Origin: Nitrospinaceae bacterium | GTDB lineage: Bacteria; Nitrospinota; Nitrospinia; Nitrospinales; VA-1 | Length of the DNA stretch: 64,000 nucleotides | Assembly (NCBI GenBank): GCA_016763735.1 | Contig: JAESTE010000006.1 | Span: forward strand, 1-64,000 | Reading direction: 5' to 3' | Shown: positions 1-9,096 of the stretch, piece by piece | How positions within the stretch are numbered: the stretch's first letter is position 1 | Layout of the letters: each line of letters opens with the position of its first letter | The notes under the pieces: model-generated | Database searches by the model: none | What the model was told of the DNA's origin: nothing | Seen by the model: the letters and a program-made list of their open reading frames with translations, nothing else | Translations under genes and position numbers: made by a program

Positions 1-3000
1 ACCACCGAGACGGATCGAGCCTTTGGTCCGTGTCCGCCTTGTCAGCACGGAAGGTGCCTGGGTTCGGCCATGTGTCTGTGTGACGACGGCTGGGGCGGGC
101 CCGTCTGCAACAATACCCGGCCCACGGGATGGATCTCCGAGGCAGCAGACAGCAGCGGTACCTGGGCCACGTGTCCGGACGCAGACATGTACGACGTGTG
201 TTCCGGTCGTGGCGCGTGCAGCATACGCAACGTCACTATCTCTGCTGTGCCCTCGTCTCAAGTGTACTGCAAGTGTGACCATGGGTGGTTCGGCAACGCC
301 TCGTACCTGGGGCTGTACATGAACGGTCTGTTCAACACGGGGCTGGCGGACGCGTGGACCGACCCCAACGGATGGAGGGCTCAGTACGCTCGAGAACACC
401 AGTGTCTGTTTTGGCAGGGTCACCACATCGGAGACCAACAGAGCCATCACTACGTAGGACTAGGCGCTGACCGAGCAGCCGTCAACAGCGAGGCGTTGCC
501 GGCGTACCCATGGTCGTGCACGGACACCCGGATCGTCGTCTTGGACAATCGATCGTTGGCCGTCGCAGGGGCATTGTTCGCAGGACCCGACTGTGCGTCC
601 TGTCCGGCGTGCAGTCAGGGCGGGACGGTGTCTTGCGTGCGAGAGAATGCATTGAACGACACCACGTCCATGCAGTGCAGCTGTGAGTTGAACTTCCATG
701 GGGACACATGTGAACTGGTGCGGTGCCCGGTCAACCCTGTGAACGGGCATGTATGCAACTTGCACGGCACTTGCATGCACAACATGACCCAGGCTTCCGA
801 GACATACGCCCTGAACTCCAGTGCAGCCTGGCCTTCCGTCTTTGTCACGGTGGTGGGCACAACCTACCGCGACGACCCGCTCCTGGCGTGGGACAGCACC
901 TATATTGGGATGTGTACCTGCGACGAAGGATGGGGCAGTCGCGACGGATCCTGCACCAACGAACTGTGCAAGGTGGACCAGACCACCGGCAAGGTGTGTG
1001 GACACGGACACTGCACCTACAGTGACTGCGCCAACTACAGCCGTGGGGTGTTGCAGCCCTACACCGGCAACGAGGCGGCCTTGTGCATGGGCACGTGCAA
1101 TCTGAACTGTGCCACCCTTTCGTTCGGCGTGGCGTGTGCCGACTGCAACGCGTCGTGCACGGGTGGAGGCCGAGTGGTGAACCAGAGCTTGACGTGGGCC
1201 ACGGCGTGCGACGTGGGAACCTGCACATGCTTTACTGGGTGGACCACGGACTCAGACGGGTTGTGCACCCAGAGGCAGTGCCCGCTAGACGACGCCGGGC
1301 TGGAGTGTGGTGGACTGTTGATCGTGAGTGGGGGTGGGATAGGGGCAGCGGAAGTGGGACAGAACGTGTGCGACCGGTTTGGGGAGGAACCTGTGTGCCA
1401 ATGCTGGAAGGCCATTGCTGACTTGACGCCAAGCCTAGCGTTTGCCACAGGACACTACAATGGCGATCGGCAGGCGTGTGAGATGCGATACAACCAGAGT
1501 CAGTCGTGTATCTACGGGGGCGGTGCTGCCGCATGCGACGGACACGGGGTATGTGTGGCCCCAGGGTGTTCCGCCGACGCCGCCCTGGGTTCGTGGGTGG
1601 GGTGCACAGACCCAGCTGCCCGCGCGTCCCGTCCCAGCTGTGTGTGCACCAACATGGTGTACGAGGGAGCCTGGTGTCAGTTGTCCAAGTGCAGCAACGT
1701 GCTGGGGGACACGCCATGTCGAGCGATCAGCGACGCCACCATTGCCACTGGAGTGTGTACCCTACATGACGACGGGACGGGTGCGTCGTGTGTGTGCAAC
1801 AGCAACAGTAGCCACGCGTACATGGGGCGCAACTGCGAGATCGAGGCCCGGGACTGCTTGTCCATCATCCCTGGCAACAACCTGTTGTGCAGCGGCCATG
1901 GCGTCTGCGACTACCACAACACCAGTGGCCCTACATGTGACTGCGACTCGGGGTACACCGGTGCCACGTGCCAGAACGCCACCATCTGCGGAGACAACTG
2001 CCCCCACGACAGAGGACGATGCATTGACGGGATCTGCGAGTGCTTCTTGACGTGGGACAGCACCAATTGCACACAAGACCGGTGTGCCATGTACGGCGCC
2101 ACGCGTATCGACCGTGACACCTGCAACTGCACGGCCGTAGGAGGCATCATGTACCCTAACGTCTTGCGTGACGTGCAGCCGTACGAGTCCTTCAAGGGGT
2201 GTCGCAAAGCCTGTCCGACTGAACTCGAGGCCGGCAGTCCCTTCTGGGGGCAGGAGTGTGGGCCCTGGGACTCGTTCAACTACACCCGGTGTCGTACCGT
2301 TGTCCCTGTGAACTCCACCACCGCCGTCACGTGCAGTTGTGGACTGTCGCCAGGCCTCCATCCCCTGACAGGCCTGGCCAGCAGCTGGATCACCAAGAGC
2401 ACAGGAGTGTGTTCCCCCAAGTGTCTGCACTGCCCAGAGGTGGGCGGGGTGTGCAACAGTACCCCTAGCGCGTTCGACGGCACCTACTGCAACAAGACCA
2501 AGTGCACCCGGCCCCATTCCACGTGGAACACGACCTCGAACGAATGCCTGTGCAGCCCGTCGTGGATGTTCAGCAGTTCAGACAACTGCCGCAACAACGT
2601 GTCACGCTGCACCCCCTCCCCCTTTTCCATGGACCCGGTGGACGACGGGGGTCAGACCTGCCAGTGCACGTTCCCGCTGCGTTCGGACCTGGACCCTACC
2701 TCTCCTACGTACCGGTTGTGTGTGTCGGCATGTGGAGCGTACGGTAACGCCAGTACGACGGGCAGTGGGTCATGTGTGTGCGACCGGATCCATAGTGGGA
2801 CTTGGTGCAACGTGTCGTTGTGCGCCAGTCCGTTCGAGCCCTCGCTCTACGAAGACATATGCGATTGTCACAACACTCCGCAGTGGACCACGCGTTTCTG
2901 CAACACCAGCCGGTGTCACGGTGGCTCCGCGCGTACCGGCTTCACACCGGAGAGCGGCTCCCGCGTCCCCGCACGAGGGTGTGTCTGCTACCCAACCTGG

Positions 3001-3936
3001 GAAGGCGAGTTCTGCGAGATCCATCGGTGTGGCCATGGATTCCCTGGAGGTACCGGACCAACCGATGCATGTGTGTGTGACGACGGGTGGGCCGGGGACG
3101 ACTGCCGGACCAATCGGTGCGCGGCCGAGGGGTTGGTGGACCCGGTGGCACTAGGGGGAGGTAGCTACAGCTGTGCGTGTGGGCCGGCAGGGACCCTCGT
3201 CGGGGGTGCTTGTGTGGCCACCTGTGTGAACGGAGTGTTGCACTCCAACGTCAACCGCTCGGGGTTGGTGTGTCTGTGTGAACCCCCTTGGTTTGGGGAC
3301 ACCTGCAGCCAGCATCCCTGTACAGACACCACACGGATGCAACCCACGGTGGTGGGCGCAACATCTGGTCCGTACGTGTGCAAGGACAAGTACATCAACG
3401 ACGGCAGTGTGGCGTGTACTCGAGGCCTGTCTTGTGCCCAGTTCACTGCACGACATACCCAGTGGAAGCAGGACTCGATCATCCTTGGCAACCGTACCTT
3501 CATACCGTCGCGTGTGTCCCAGCCCATCCAAAACCCGTTCAGCGAATTGGCGGCTGTCCCGTGCGGTTGCGACGACAGCCGGTACATCCCGTGGTCCATG
3601 GGCACGGTGTTTGTGGGGTGTGTGTTGGATTGTGTAGTGGCCAACCTAGACCCGAACCCCGATGCGTACGGCACGACGATATTCGCTGACTACTGTGTGT
3701 GCAACCCCAACATAACATTTGCGAAAGGGGGCCAAGGTGATCTGTGCATTGGGAGTTTGACGCATCTGGCCGTGGCCGCCGGGGTTGTCCCCGCAGGAGT
3801 ACGGGAGGATGTGCTTCGCTCTTCCCTGAAGACCTGGGAATGGAGCGTGTTGGGGGGTACCCTCCTCGTGTTTTCTGTTGTGGTCACGGTGGTTCGATAC
3901 TGTCGGCGGCCTCGCTTGCCCCAGTCCAGTAAATAA
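1..3936 (+). CDS. Large EGF-like repeat type I membrane protein (5' end cut by window)
   Basis: The frame is open from the first base, so the start lies outside the window; the first in-window ATG is at 70. About 1311 residues are visible. They are very rich in Cys and built of repeated EGF-like units of the form CxCxxGWxGxxC and CxxHGxC, of the kind seen in tenascins and teneurins. There are many N-X-S/T glycosylation sequons. A single hydrophobic segment of about 20 residues lies near the C-terminus and is followed by a short basic tail (RRPRLP), which fits a type I surface protein with a tiny cytoplasmic end. It lies immediately upstream of two other surface proteins. A role in attachment or as an envelope protein is inferred from this architecture; no specific family member is recognised. 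An AATAAA overlaps the stop codon. Confidence 0.85.
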   Translation, partial: TTETDRAFGPCPPCQHGRCLGSAMCLCDDGWGGPVCNNTRPTGWISEAADSSGTWATCPDADMYDVCSGRGACSIRNVTISAVPSSQVYCKCDHGWFGNASYLGLYMNGLFNTGLADAWTDPNGWRAQYAREHQCLFWQGHHIGDQQSHHYVGLGADRAAVNSEALPAYPWSCTDTRIVVLDNRSLAVAGALFAGPDCASCPACSQGGTVSCVRENALNDTTSMQCSCELNFHGDTCELVRCPVNPVNGHVCNLHGTCMHNMTQASETYALNSSAAWPSVFVTVVGTTYRDDPLLAWDSTYIGMCTCDEGWGSRDGSCTNELCKVDQTTGKVCGHGHCTYSDCANYSRGVLQPYTGNEAALCMGTCNLNCATLSFGVACADCNASCTGGGRVVNQSLTWATACDVGTCTCFTGWTTDSDGLCTQRQCPLDDAGLECGGLLIVSGGGIGAAEVGQNVCDRFGEEPVCQCWKAIADLTPSLAFATGHYNGDRQACEMRYNQSQSCIYGGGAAACDGHGVCVAPGCSADAALGSWVGCTDPAARASRPSCVCTNMVYEGAWCQLSKCSNVLGDTPCRAISDATIATGVCTLHDDGTGASCVCNSNSSHAYMGRNCEIEARDCLSIIPGNNLLCSGHGVCDYHNTSGPTCDCDSGYTGATCQNATICGDNCPHDRGRCIDGICECFLTWDSTNCTQDRCAMYGATRIDRDTCNCTAVGGIMYPNVLRDVQPYESFKGCRKACPTELEAGSPFWGQECGPWDSFNYTRCRTVVPVNSTTAVTCSCGLSPGLHPLTGLASSWITKSTGVCSPKCLHCPEVGGVCNSTPSAFDGTYCNKTKCTRPHSTWNTTSNECLCSPSWMFSSSDNCRNNVSRCTPSPFSMDPVDDGGQTCQCTFPLRSDLDPTSPTYRLCVSACGAYGNASTTGSGSCVCDRIHSGTWCNVSLCASPFEPSLYEDICDCHNTPQWTTRFCNTSRCHGGSARTGFTPESGSRVPARGCVCYPTWEGEFCEIHRCGHGFPGGTGPTDACVCDDGWAGDDCRTNRCAAEGLVDPVALGGGSYSCACGPAGTLVGGACVATCVNGVLHSNVNRSGLVCLCEPPWFGDTCSQHPCTDTTRMQPTVVGATSGPYVCKDKYINDGSVACTRGLSCAQFTARHTQWKQDSIILGNRTFIPSRVSQPIQNPFSELAAVPCGCDDSRYIPWSMGTVFVGCVLDCVVANLDPNPDAYGTTIFADYCVCNPNITFAKGGQGDLCIGSLTHLAVAAGVVPAGVREDVLRSSLKTWEWSVLGGTLLVFSVVVTVVRYCRRPRLPQSSK

Positions 3937-3937
3937 A
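3932..3937 (+). terminator. AATAAA polyadenylation-like hexamer overlapping the stop codon
   Basis: AATAAA spans the TAA stop (3934-3936) of the EGF-repeat gene and is followed by AT-rich bases. The same AT-rich run could also serve as a TATA-like element for the next gene, whose ATG is about 60 bases downstream. Confidence 0.45.
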
Positions 3938-3996
3938 TAATCTGGTACTGTGTATTCGCTGAGGAACGCGCTCCAGTGCACACACACCTGTATACC

Positions 3997-6900
3997 ATGA
4001 CAATTGGGAAGTCAATCGCCTCCGTGCACGCGGCGGTGTGCATCTGCTGGCTAAGTGTGCTACTGGGAATCCATCTAACAGAAGGGTTCGAGATAATCTC
4101 GCAGGTGTCGAGCACAGAGGTGGTCAACGGCAATAGCCGCCTGGTGCATCGGGCCACCGTGCGGTGTACACAGGACGACACCGGAACCCCCAACATCATA
4201 ACCTTCCAAGACGCGAACAGCGGGACTGCACGTACCGTTACGTTCCTGTGCGAGCAGCCCTCGTACCGGTACGGGAACTTTAAAACGGAGTATATACCAG
4301 AGGCCCAGTACCCGGTGATCTCCCGGGTGTGCCTGGTCCATGTGCACACCAACAACAGCGTTCTGAAGACAGACAGTGGGGGTGACGCGGACAATGGGGT
4401 GCAACAACCTCCGTTCCGTCGCCGTTTGCTGGGGACTGGGGGTGGGGATTACGACGACACGTTGCTCGACCCTGCAGTGGTACGCCCAGGGGCACGCCGG
4501 CTCTTGCTGTCCAACCAGGCCATCAACGGGATAGGGGTCCTCCTTCCTCGCGCAAAGGATCTGATCTGTACGTTCGGCGGGTGCCACAACGGCCTGCAAG
4601 ACTTGAAGCAAGCCATGGCCATCATCCGGGCACGGCTAGACAAGATGACGGTCCAGTTCGGGACTATGACCACCGAGTTGGACAAGAACCGGTTGTTTGA
4701 CCAAGACGTCTTGCGCCGCGACGAGATGACCGCTGACCAGATCGGGTTTATCCAGCAGGCGACTCTGCGGACACAGGGCGTGTTGTCTGGACTGAATGAC
4801 GACATCGTGGATTTGGTCACGATCCAGGACGCATACGCCAATTCAACCAACCGTAACTTCGCTGCCCTGAAAGCACAGGTGTCCGCGAACGCCAATCTGA
4901 GCCGCACCGAGTGGAACGCCACGGTAAACTTCATGACGGAGACCACGCGTCGGTTCTACGAGATCGTGCATCGCATTGGAGGGGTGACGAGACAAGTCAC
5001 GTCGATCGAAGTACTGCTGATGAGCATGTACAAGCAAGTGGAGATGCGGCGGTCTGTTATTTCACTGTTCCACGAGGTCTCAACGGTGGCAACGCCCATT
5101 GCAACCACGCCCTTCTTGGGGTATCTCGGGGAGGCGCCGTACACAGAAGCCCAGCTCAATGCTCTGGGCAATCGGAACAGTGCCAGGCGTGTGGCCAGTG
5201 TATACTTGGAGCGTACGGTGCTGCGAGGAGGCACGGATTACTGGGCCCAATGGATCAACTTGACGTACGCCTGTGACCCCAGGTATATCATCCAGAACAT
5301 TGTACCGTTTCTGTCTGTCGAGGCCCTGTTCGGTTCGATTGGGCCGGGGGGGTGTTACAGTGGTTCTCCAGCGGCTCCGTGGACTTGCAATTGTGTCATC
5401 CTGGTGGAGACCGAGGAGTGCTTGGTCACGTCGCATCCGTCTCGGCGGTTTCCGTGGAGTTGGCCAGTCAACACGACCTACCTCTTGCCCATGAACCCTG
5501 GGTCGTGCGGCTCCGGGGACGACTTGGTCCCGGGGTGCCAGAGCAAGTGCACATTGCCAATCGTGCATCGTGCCCCACTCGTGCTGGACAACCGGGTTGG
5601 AGTGGAAGCGTACATGTCTGGCCTCTGTTCCGGGAGCGACGGGGACGTGGCGTTACCTGACGTCTCTGCCACCGCTACTGTGCCCCCTGCCAAGGTCCGC
5701 ATCTACTCCATGCTGTACGGTACCTACTCCGACTTGACATTGGACCCCGCGGTGGCCGGATCGGACGTGTGTTCGGGCGAGTTTGCTGTGGAACACCGGG
5801 CAGGACAGAACGAGGCGCTGTTCCTGGGGTACCACGTGTACTACATGTGGTTGCTCATGTACCAACGCGGAGTCAGCACATGGATCCCCGAGGTCGAAGA
5901 ACTGTTGATGGGCAAGGTCGCGTCCAACCTGTACTTCAGGGAGGTGCCATTCGACGTCGACGCCAAGTACCAGCAGACCCACCGGTGTACTGAGTTCGCG
6001 TTCGCCAGGACCACGTCCACCAAGCTTCCGGTGTACGTTGACATCCTGAACAGTGTGCAGACCAGCATGCAGGTGACGGTGGGAACCCAGTTGATCCAGG
6101 GCCCGCTCACTGCCTCGCCCGTGACGTCGTCGCATAGAATATCCATAGCGCTGAATGGGCTGACGTCGGGTGGGAATGTTACAGTCACGACCGCCATCGA
6201 CCTTAGCAACAATGTGGTCAACGTATTGCCGGGGTTGTTTCGGCGGGTGGGGCTATGGCGTGGCCCCACCAACTTGGAGTCTACATGGGACGTTCCAGGC
6301 GAGCAGCTGTGCCCTGGCGAGTTGCCACAGTCACGTGCCGCGTGTATGAACTACATATCCCAGGGCGCGAACTGGACCGGCGTGACCGATTCATCGCCCA
6401 TCACCATCGAGGAGTGGAAGTCCAATTACCACGCCTACTTCAATCCGCACAACCTGGGAGACAGTCCCAGTTCGTACCGCAGGCAGTTGTTCACGTCCGG
6501 GACCCAGGCCACGTGCAGCGGTTCGTACGACATCGACGGAACCCCCATCGCCACCACCACGTCGGAGAACTTCTGGTGCGAGATCTTGCGCAACTACGAC
6601 GTGAGCACGGTGGGCGCAGACCAGGAGGAGATGTGGTTCAAACCTCGAGCCTTTGCGTACACCACCACCGTGGAGGTTCCAGGCGGTTCGTTCATACAGA
6701 GGTTGACCAGCTTCTGCCCCAGTTCCTTGCGCGTCGTGGAGACAGCAGGGGACGTGCACGTGGAGCTGAACACCACCGTCCCCGAGCTTATAACCGTGCG
6801 GATCAAGGTGACCAGCCGGGACCTGCCCAGCGACCCGGCATGTGTGTTCCATGACCAAGACGATACTATGTCCATCATCAAGCCCTTCAGACTGGATATC

Positions 6901-7932
6901 CCCTTCAGTGCATTGTGTAGTCCGTACATGCTGAACGTACGGCCGGTGGACAGTACTCAATGGTGTTATGGAGTCGAGGGGCGGGTCATCGACAGCAGCC
7001 ACGTCATCGAAGACGGGTCCGGGGTGCCGGGCCCGGTACAGATCGCCATCTCCTACTCGGAGGACCGGGTGCTAGACGACCTGTTGAACCAATTGGCCAC
7101 GTCGGAGGCCTTCAGCTGGAACCTCACCCAACTGCAGTTCAGTACGTTGTCGGATCAGGACCTGGACGCACACATCACCACCATGGAGACCGACCGAATC
7201 AATTCCATTGACAAAATGAAGCTGGGCACAGGAGCGTACGCCAAGATCATCGCCGCCGCCAAGGCCCGGATCGCCGCCAACGTAGCGGCAGCCCGCAAGG
7301 CCATTGCCAAGAGTCGCAGTGACATCACCCACTCGATTGGGCTGAACCTGGCGATCGCCAAGTTGGACCACAACATGTCCAGGGTGGTGGAGCAGCTGGT
7401 TGCCTTGGGGTTGCTGGGCGACGAAGAGCAGGCCAACGGGACGGTGCAAGAGAAGAGGCTGGACGCCATCATCCAGAGGTTCCTGGACTCTGGCAACCCA
7501 CACAAGTGTGGCTTCCTGTCGTTCCTGTGCGACATCTTCCATTCACTGTTCGGTGGCATCTTCGGTGCACTGTTCGACGGGATCAAGAACTTTATCTTTA
7601 TGGTCATCATGCTGGTGCTGATGGTGTTCGTGGGCAAGATCATGTTCAAGAAGTGCATGAACCACCACAGCAGCGGCGGATCAGGAGGCGCCACAGGCGG
7701 ACCAGTCATGAACTACACCCCTTGGTCGCCGCCACCGGCCACAGCCGCAGCCCCGCTCAGCACAGAACAGATCCATGGCCCGCCCAAGATCACTCGCGTG
7801 GACGGGACCGTGGAGGGCGATCCAGGGGAAGGCGCATCACTTCTCGCCAAGGATCCAACAGCTCCTGCTACCGGCGGGTTCATGGAGATGCTGCCCCTCC
7901 AAGACAGCGCTGACATTCACTTTGATTCTTAA
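3997..7932 (+). CDS. Spike-like type I membrane glycoprotein, 1311 aa, with two helical regions (putative fusion protein)
   Basis: The ATG at 3997 follows a longer GTG-opened frame; I chose it because an N-terminal signal peptide starts directly there (residues 1 to about 30). Two basic sites that could be furin-cleaved, RRRLL near 141 and ARRLL near 167, precede a hydrophobic stretch (about 173-183). A long helical, Cys-free region follows at about 200-350. A second Ala/Lys-rich helical region precedes the C-terminus (about 1080-1180). Next come a hydrophobic Phe-rich juxtamembrane segment, a transmembrane helix at about 1192-1213 and a 98-residue Gly/Pro-rich cytoplasmic tail. Cleavage sites plus two helical regions plus a membrane-proximal hydrophobic segment resemble class I fusion proteins, but I recognise no homologue. 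The 3' end overlaps the convergent downstream gene by four bases. Confidence 0.88.
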   Translation: MTIGKSIASVHAAVCICWLSVLLGIHLTEGFEIISQVSSTEVVNGNSRLVHRATVRCTQDDTGTPNIITFQDANSGTARTVTFLCEQPSYRYGNFKTEYIPEAQYPVISRVCLVHVHTNNSVLKTDSGGDADNGVQQPPFRRRLLGTGGGDYDDTLLDPAVVRPGARRLLLSNQAINGIGVLLPRAKDLICTFGGCHNGLQDLKQAMAIIRARLDKMTVQFGTMTTELDKNRLFDQDVLRRDEMTADQIGFIQQATLRTQGVLSGLNDDIVDLVTIQDAYANSTNRNFAALKAQVSANANLSRTEWNATVNFMTETTRRFYEIVHRIGGVTRQVTSIEVLLMSMYKQVEMRRSVISLFHEVSTVATPIATTPFLGYLGEAPYTEAQLNALGNRNSARRVASVYLERTVLRGGTDYWAQWINLTYACDPRYIIQNIVPFLSVEALFGSIGPGGCYSGSPAAPWTCNCVILVETEECLVTSHPSRRFPWSWPVNTTYLLPMNPGSCGSGDDLVPGCQSKCTLPIVHRAPLVLDNRVGVEAYMSGLCSGSDGDVALPDVSATATVPPAKVRIYSMLYGTYSDLTLDPAVAGSDVCSGEFAVEHRAGQNEALFLGYHVYYMWLLMYQRGVSTWIPEVEELLMGKVASNLYFREVPFDVDAKYQQTHRCTEFAFARTTSTKLPVYVDILNSVQTSMQVTVGTQLIQGPLTASPVTSSHRISIALNGLTSGGNVTVTTAIDLSNNVVNVLPGLFRRVGLWRGPTNLESTWDVPGEQLCPGELPQSRAACMNYISQGANWTGVTDSSPITIEEWKSNYHAYFNPHNLGDSPSSYRRQLFTSGTQATCSGSYDIDGTPIATTTSENFWCEILRNYDVSTVGADQEEMWFKPRAFAYTTTVEVPGGSFIQRLTSFCPSSLRVVETAGDVHVELNTTVPELITVRIKVTSRDLPSDPACVFHDQDDTMSIIKPFRLDIPFSALCSPYMLNVRPVDSTQWCYGVEGRVIDSSHVIEDGSGVPGPVQIAISYSEDRVLDDLLNQLATSEAFSWNLTQLQFSTLSDQDLDAHITTMETDRINSIDKMKLGTGAYAKIIAAAKARIAANVAAARKAIAKSRSDITHSIGLNLAIAKLDHNMSRVVEQLVALGLLGDEEQANGTVQEKRLDAIIQRFLDSGNPHKCGFLSFLCDIFHSLFGGIFGALFDGIKNFIFMVIMLVLMVFVGKIMFKKCMNHHSSGGSGGATGGPVMNYTPWSPPPATAAAPLSTEQIHGPPKITRVDGTVEGDPGEGASLLAKDPTAPATGGFMEMLPLQDSADIHFDS

Positions 7933-9035
7933 CGCGCGGGTTTTACTTTGCTCAGCCTCGAGACCCTCCCTGCCACATTCTGTGCCCTCCTGTTGGTGCA
8001 GAACCACCCGACCGCCACCACGATAAACGTGGCCAGTGCCCCCGAGATGATAGCCAGCGCCCACATGGAGGTGTTGCTGTTGACAGGCGACGACGGTACG
8101 CGTACCACATGCACCGCGTTCAGGTCGTGTGCGCATTGCAATGAAGTGTAGTTCCACACACATATTCCGTTAAAGTGTCCGGCACATGCCCCCGCGCTGT
8201 AGGCGTTCGAACACCCGCCCAGGTGTGGGTCCACGTCACACATACGGTCCGACCCAGCGTTGCTCTGGCACCCGTCCAGTTGGTAGCAGATGTTTAGGCA
8301 CTCCGAGTCGTCGTCCACACACGGCGCCCCCATCACCATGGCGTAGGCATTGTTGCACCCTTGTCGCCAGCTCTCGTCACGGGCCAAGGTGGTCACGGGT
8401 GCCGGGTGGCACAAGAACAGCTGATTGTCAGGCACACACCCCGGGGTGCTGGCACACTGAGTAGGGTCGAGGTCAGACCACCCACAGTCTTCGTTGGACG
8501 CAGACAGACCGTAGCACGACTGAGTGGCCTTGCGCCACACACACCCGGGCGTGGACTCGCAGTAATTCATGGAACGGAAGGACGGACACATCTGTGCGTA
8601 CCGTGGCGTGCAGTACCCCTGGATGCTGTCCCACTGGCACCGTGGGTCCGGGGGAGGAGGAATCATGTCTGTGTCCCCGTTCATCACCACCCCCAGGCAG
8701 TCCACGATCGAGGAGAAGGGCATGCTGTACACCGACGGGTGGCGGGCACGGCACACCGAGAACCAAGGGTGAGACGTGTTGGTGGCGTGACACACGTCCT
8801 CGTAATCGTCCCACTGGCACTCGACGCCGTGTGTGCAGCGGGTCCAGTCCAGCCGCGCGGAGCAGTCGTCTTGGGGAAACACACACACCCCAGTCGAGGT
8901 GTACGCGCATTCAGGGTGCAAACGACACAGTGCCGGGTTGTCTGAGAAGAGGGCGCATCCGGCGGCCGCGTGCGTGGACACGGGTAGCCACAAGGTCAGC
9001 CACACCGCACCCCACCACCAGTGAAGAGGGGTCAT
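7929..9035 (-). CDS. Cys-module type I membrane protein, 368 aa
   Basis: The start is ATG at 9035; a TTG two codons upstream is not needed. Residues 1-25 form a signal peptide ending near THAAAG. The ectodomain holds repeated Cys modules of the form CxxxPGCVW...C (for example STPGCVW and STPGCVP), similar to the short PSI-like Cys repeats common on protist and animal secreted proteins. One transmembrane helix lies near 324-345, followed by a 23-residue basic tail (RRAQ, RVSRLSK). It is convergent with the spike-like gene and shares four bases with it. Its place beside two other surface proteins suggests a membrane or virion glycoprotein; the ligand or partner is unknown. Confidence 0.85.
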   Translation of the reverse strand: MTPLHWWWGAVWLTLWLPVSTHAAAGCALFSDNPALCRLHPECAYTSTGVCVFPQDDCSARLDWTRCTHGVECQWDDYEDVCHATNTSHPWFSVCRARHPSVYSMPFSSIVDCLGVVMNGDTDMIPPPPDPRCQWDSIQGYCTPRYAQMCPSFRSMNYCESTPGCVWRKATQSCYGLSASNEDCGWSDLDPTQCASTPGCVPDNQLFLCHPAPVTTLARDESWRQGCNNAYAMVMGAPCVDDDSECLNICYQLDGCQSNAGSDRMCDVDPHLGGCSNAYSAGACAGHFNGICVWNYTSLQCAHDLNAVHVVRVPSSPVNSNTSMWALAIISGALATFIVVAVGWFCTNRRAQNVAGRVSRLSKVKPAR

Positions 9036-9096
9036 GCGCAAGGAGTTAGTACACAGACATGTTAAGGTTGATTTACTAAACGGCCCAACCCTTGTG

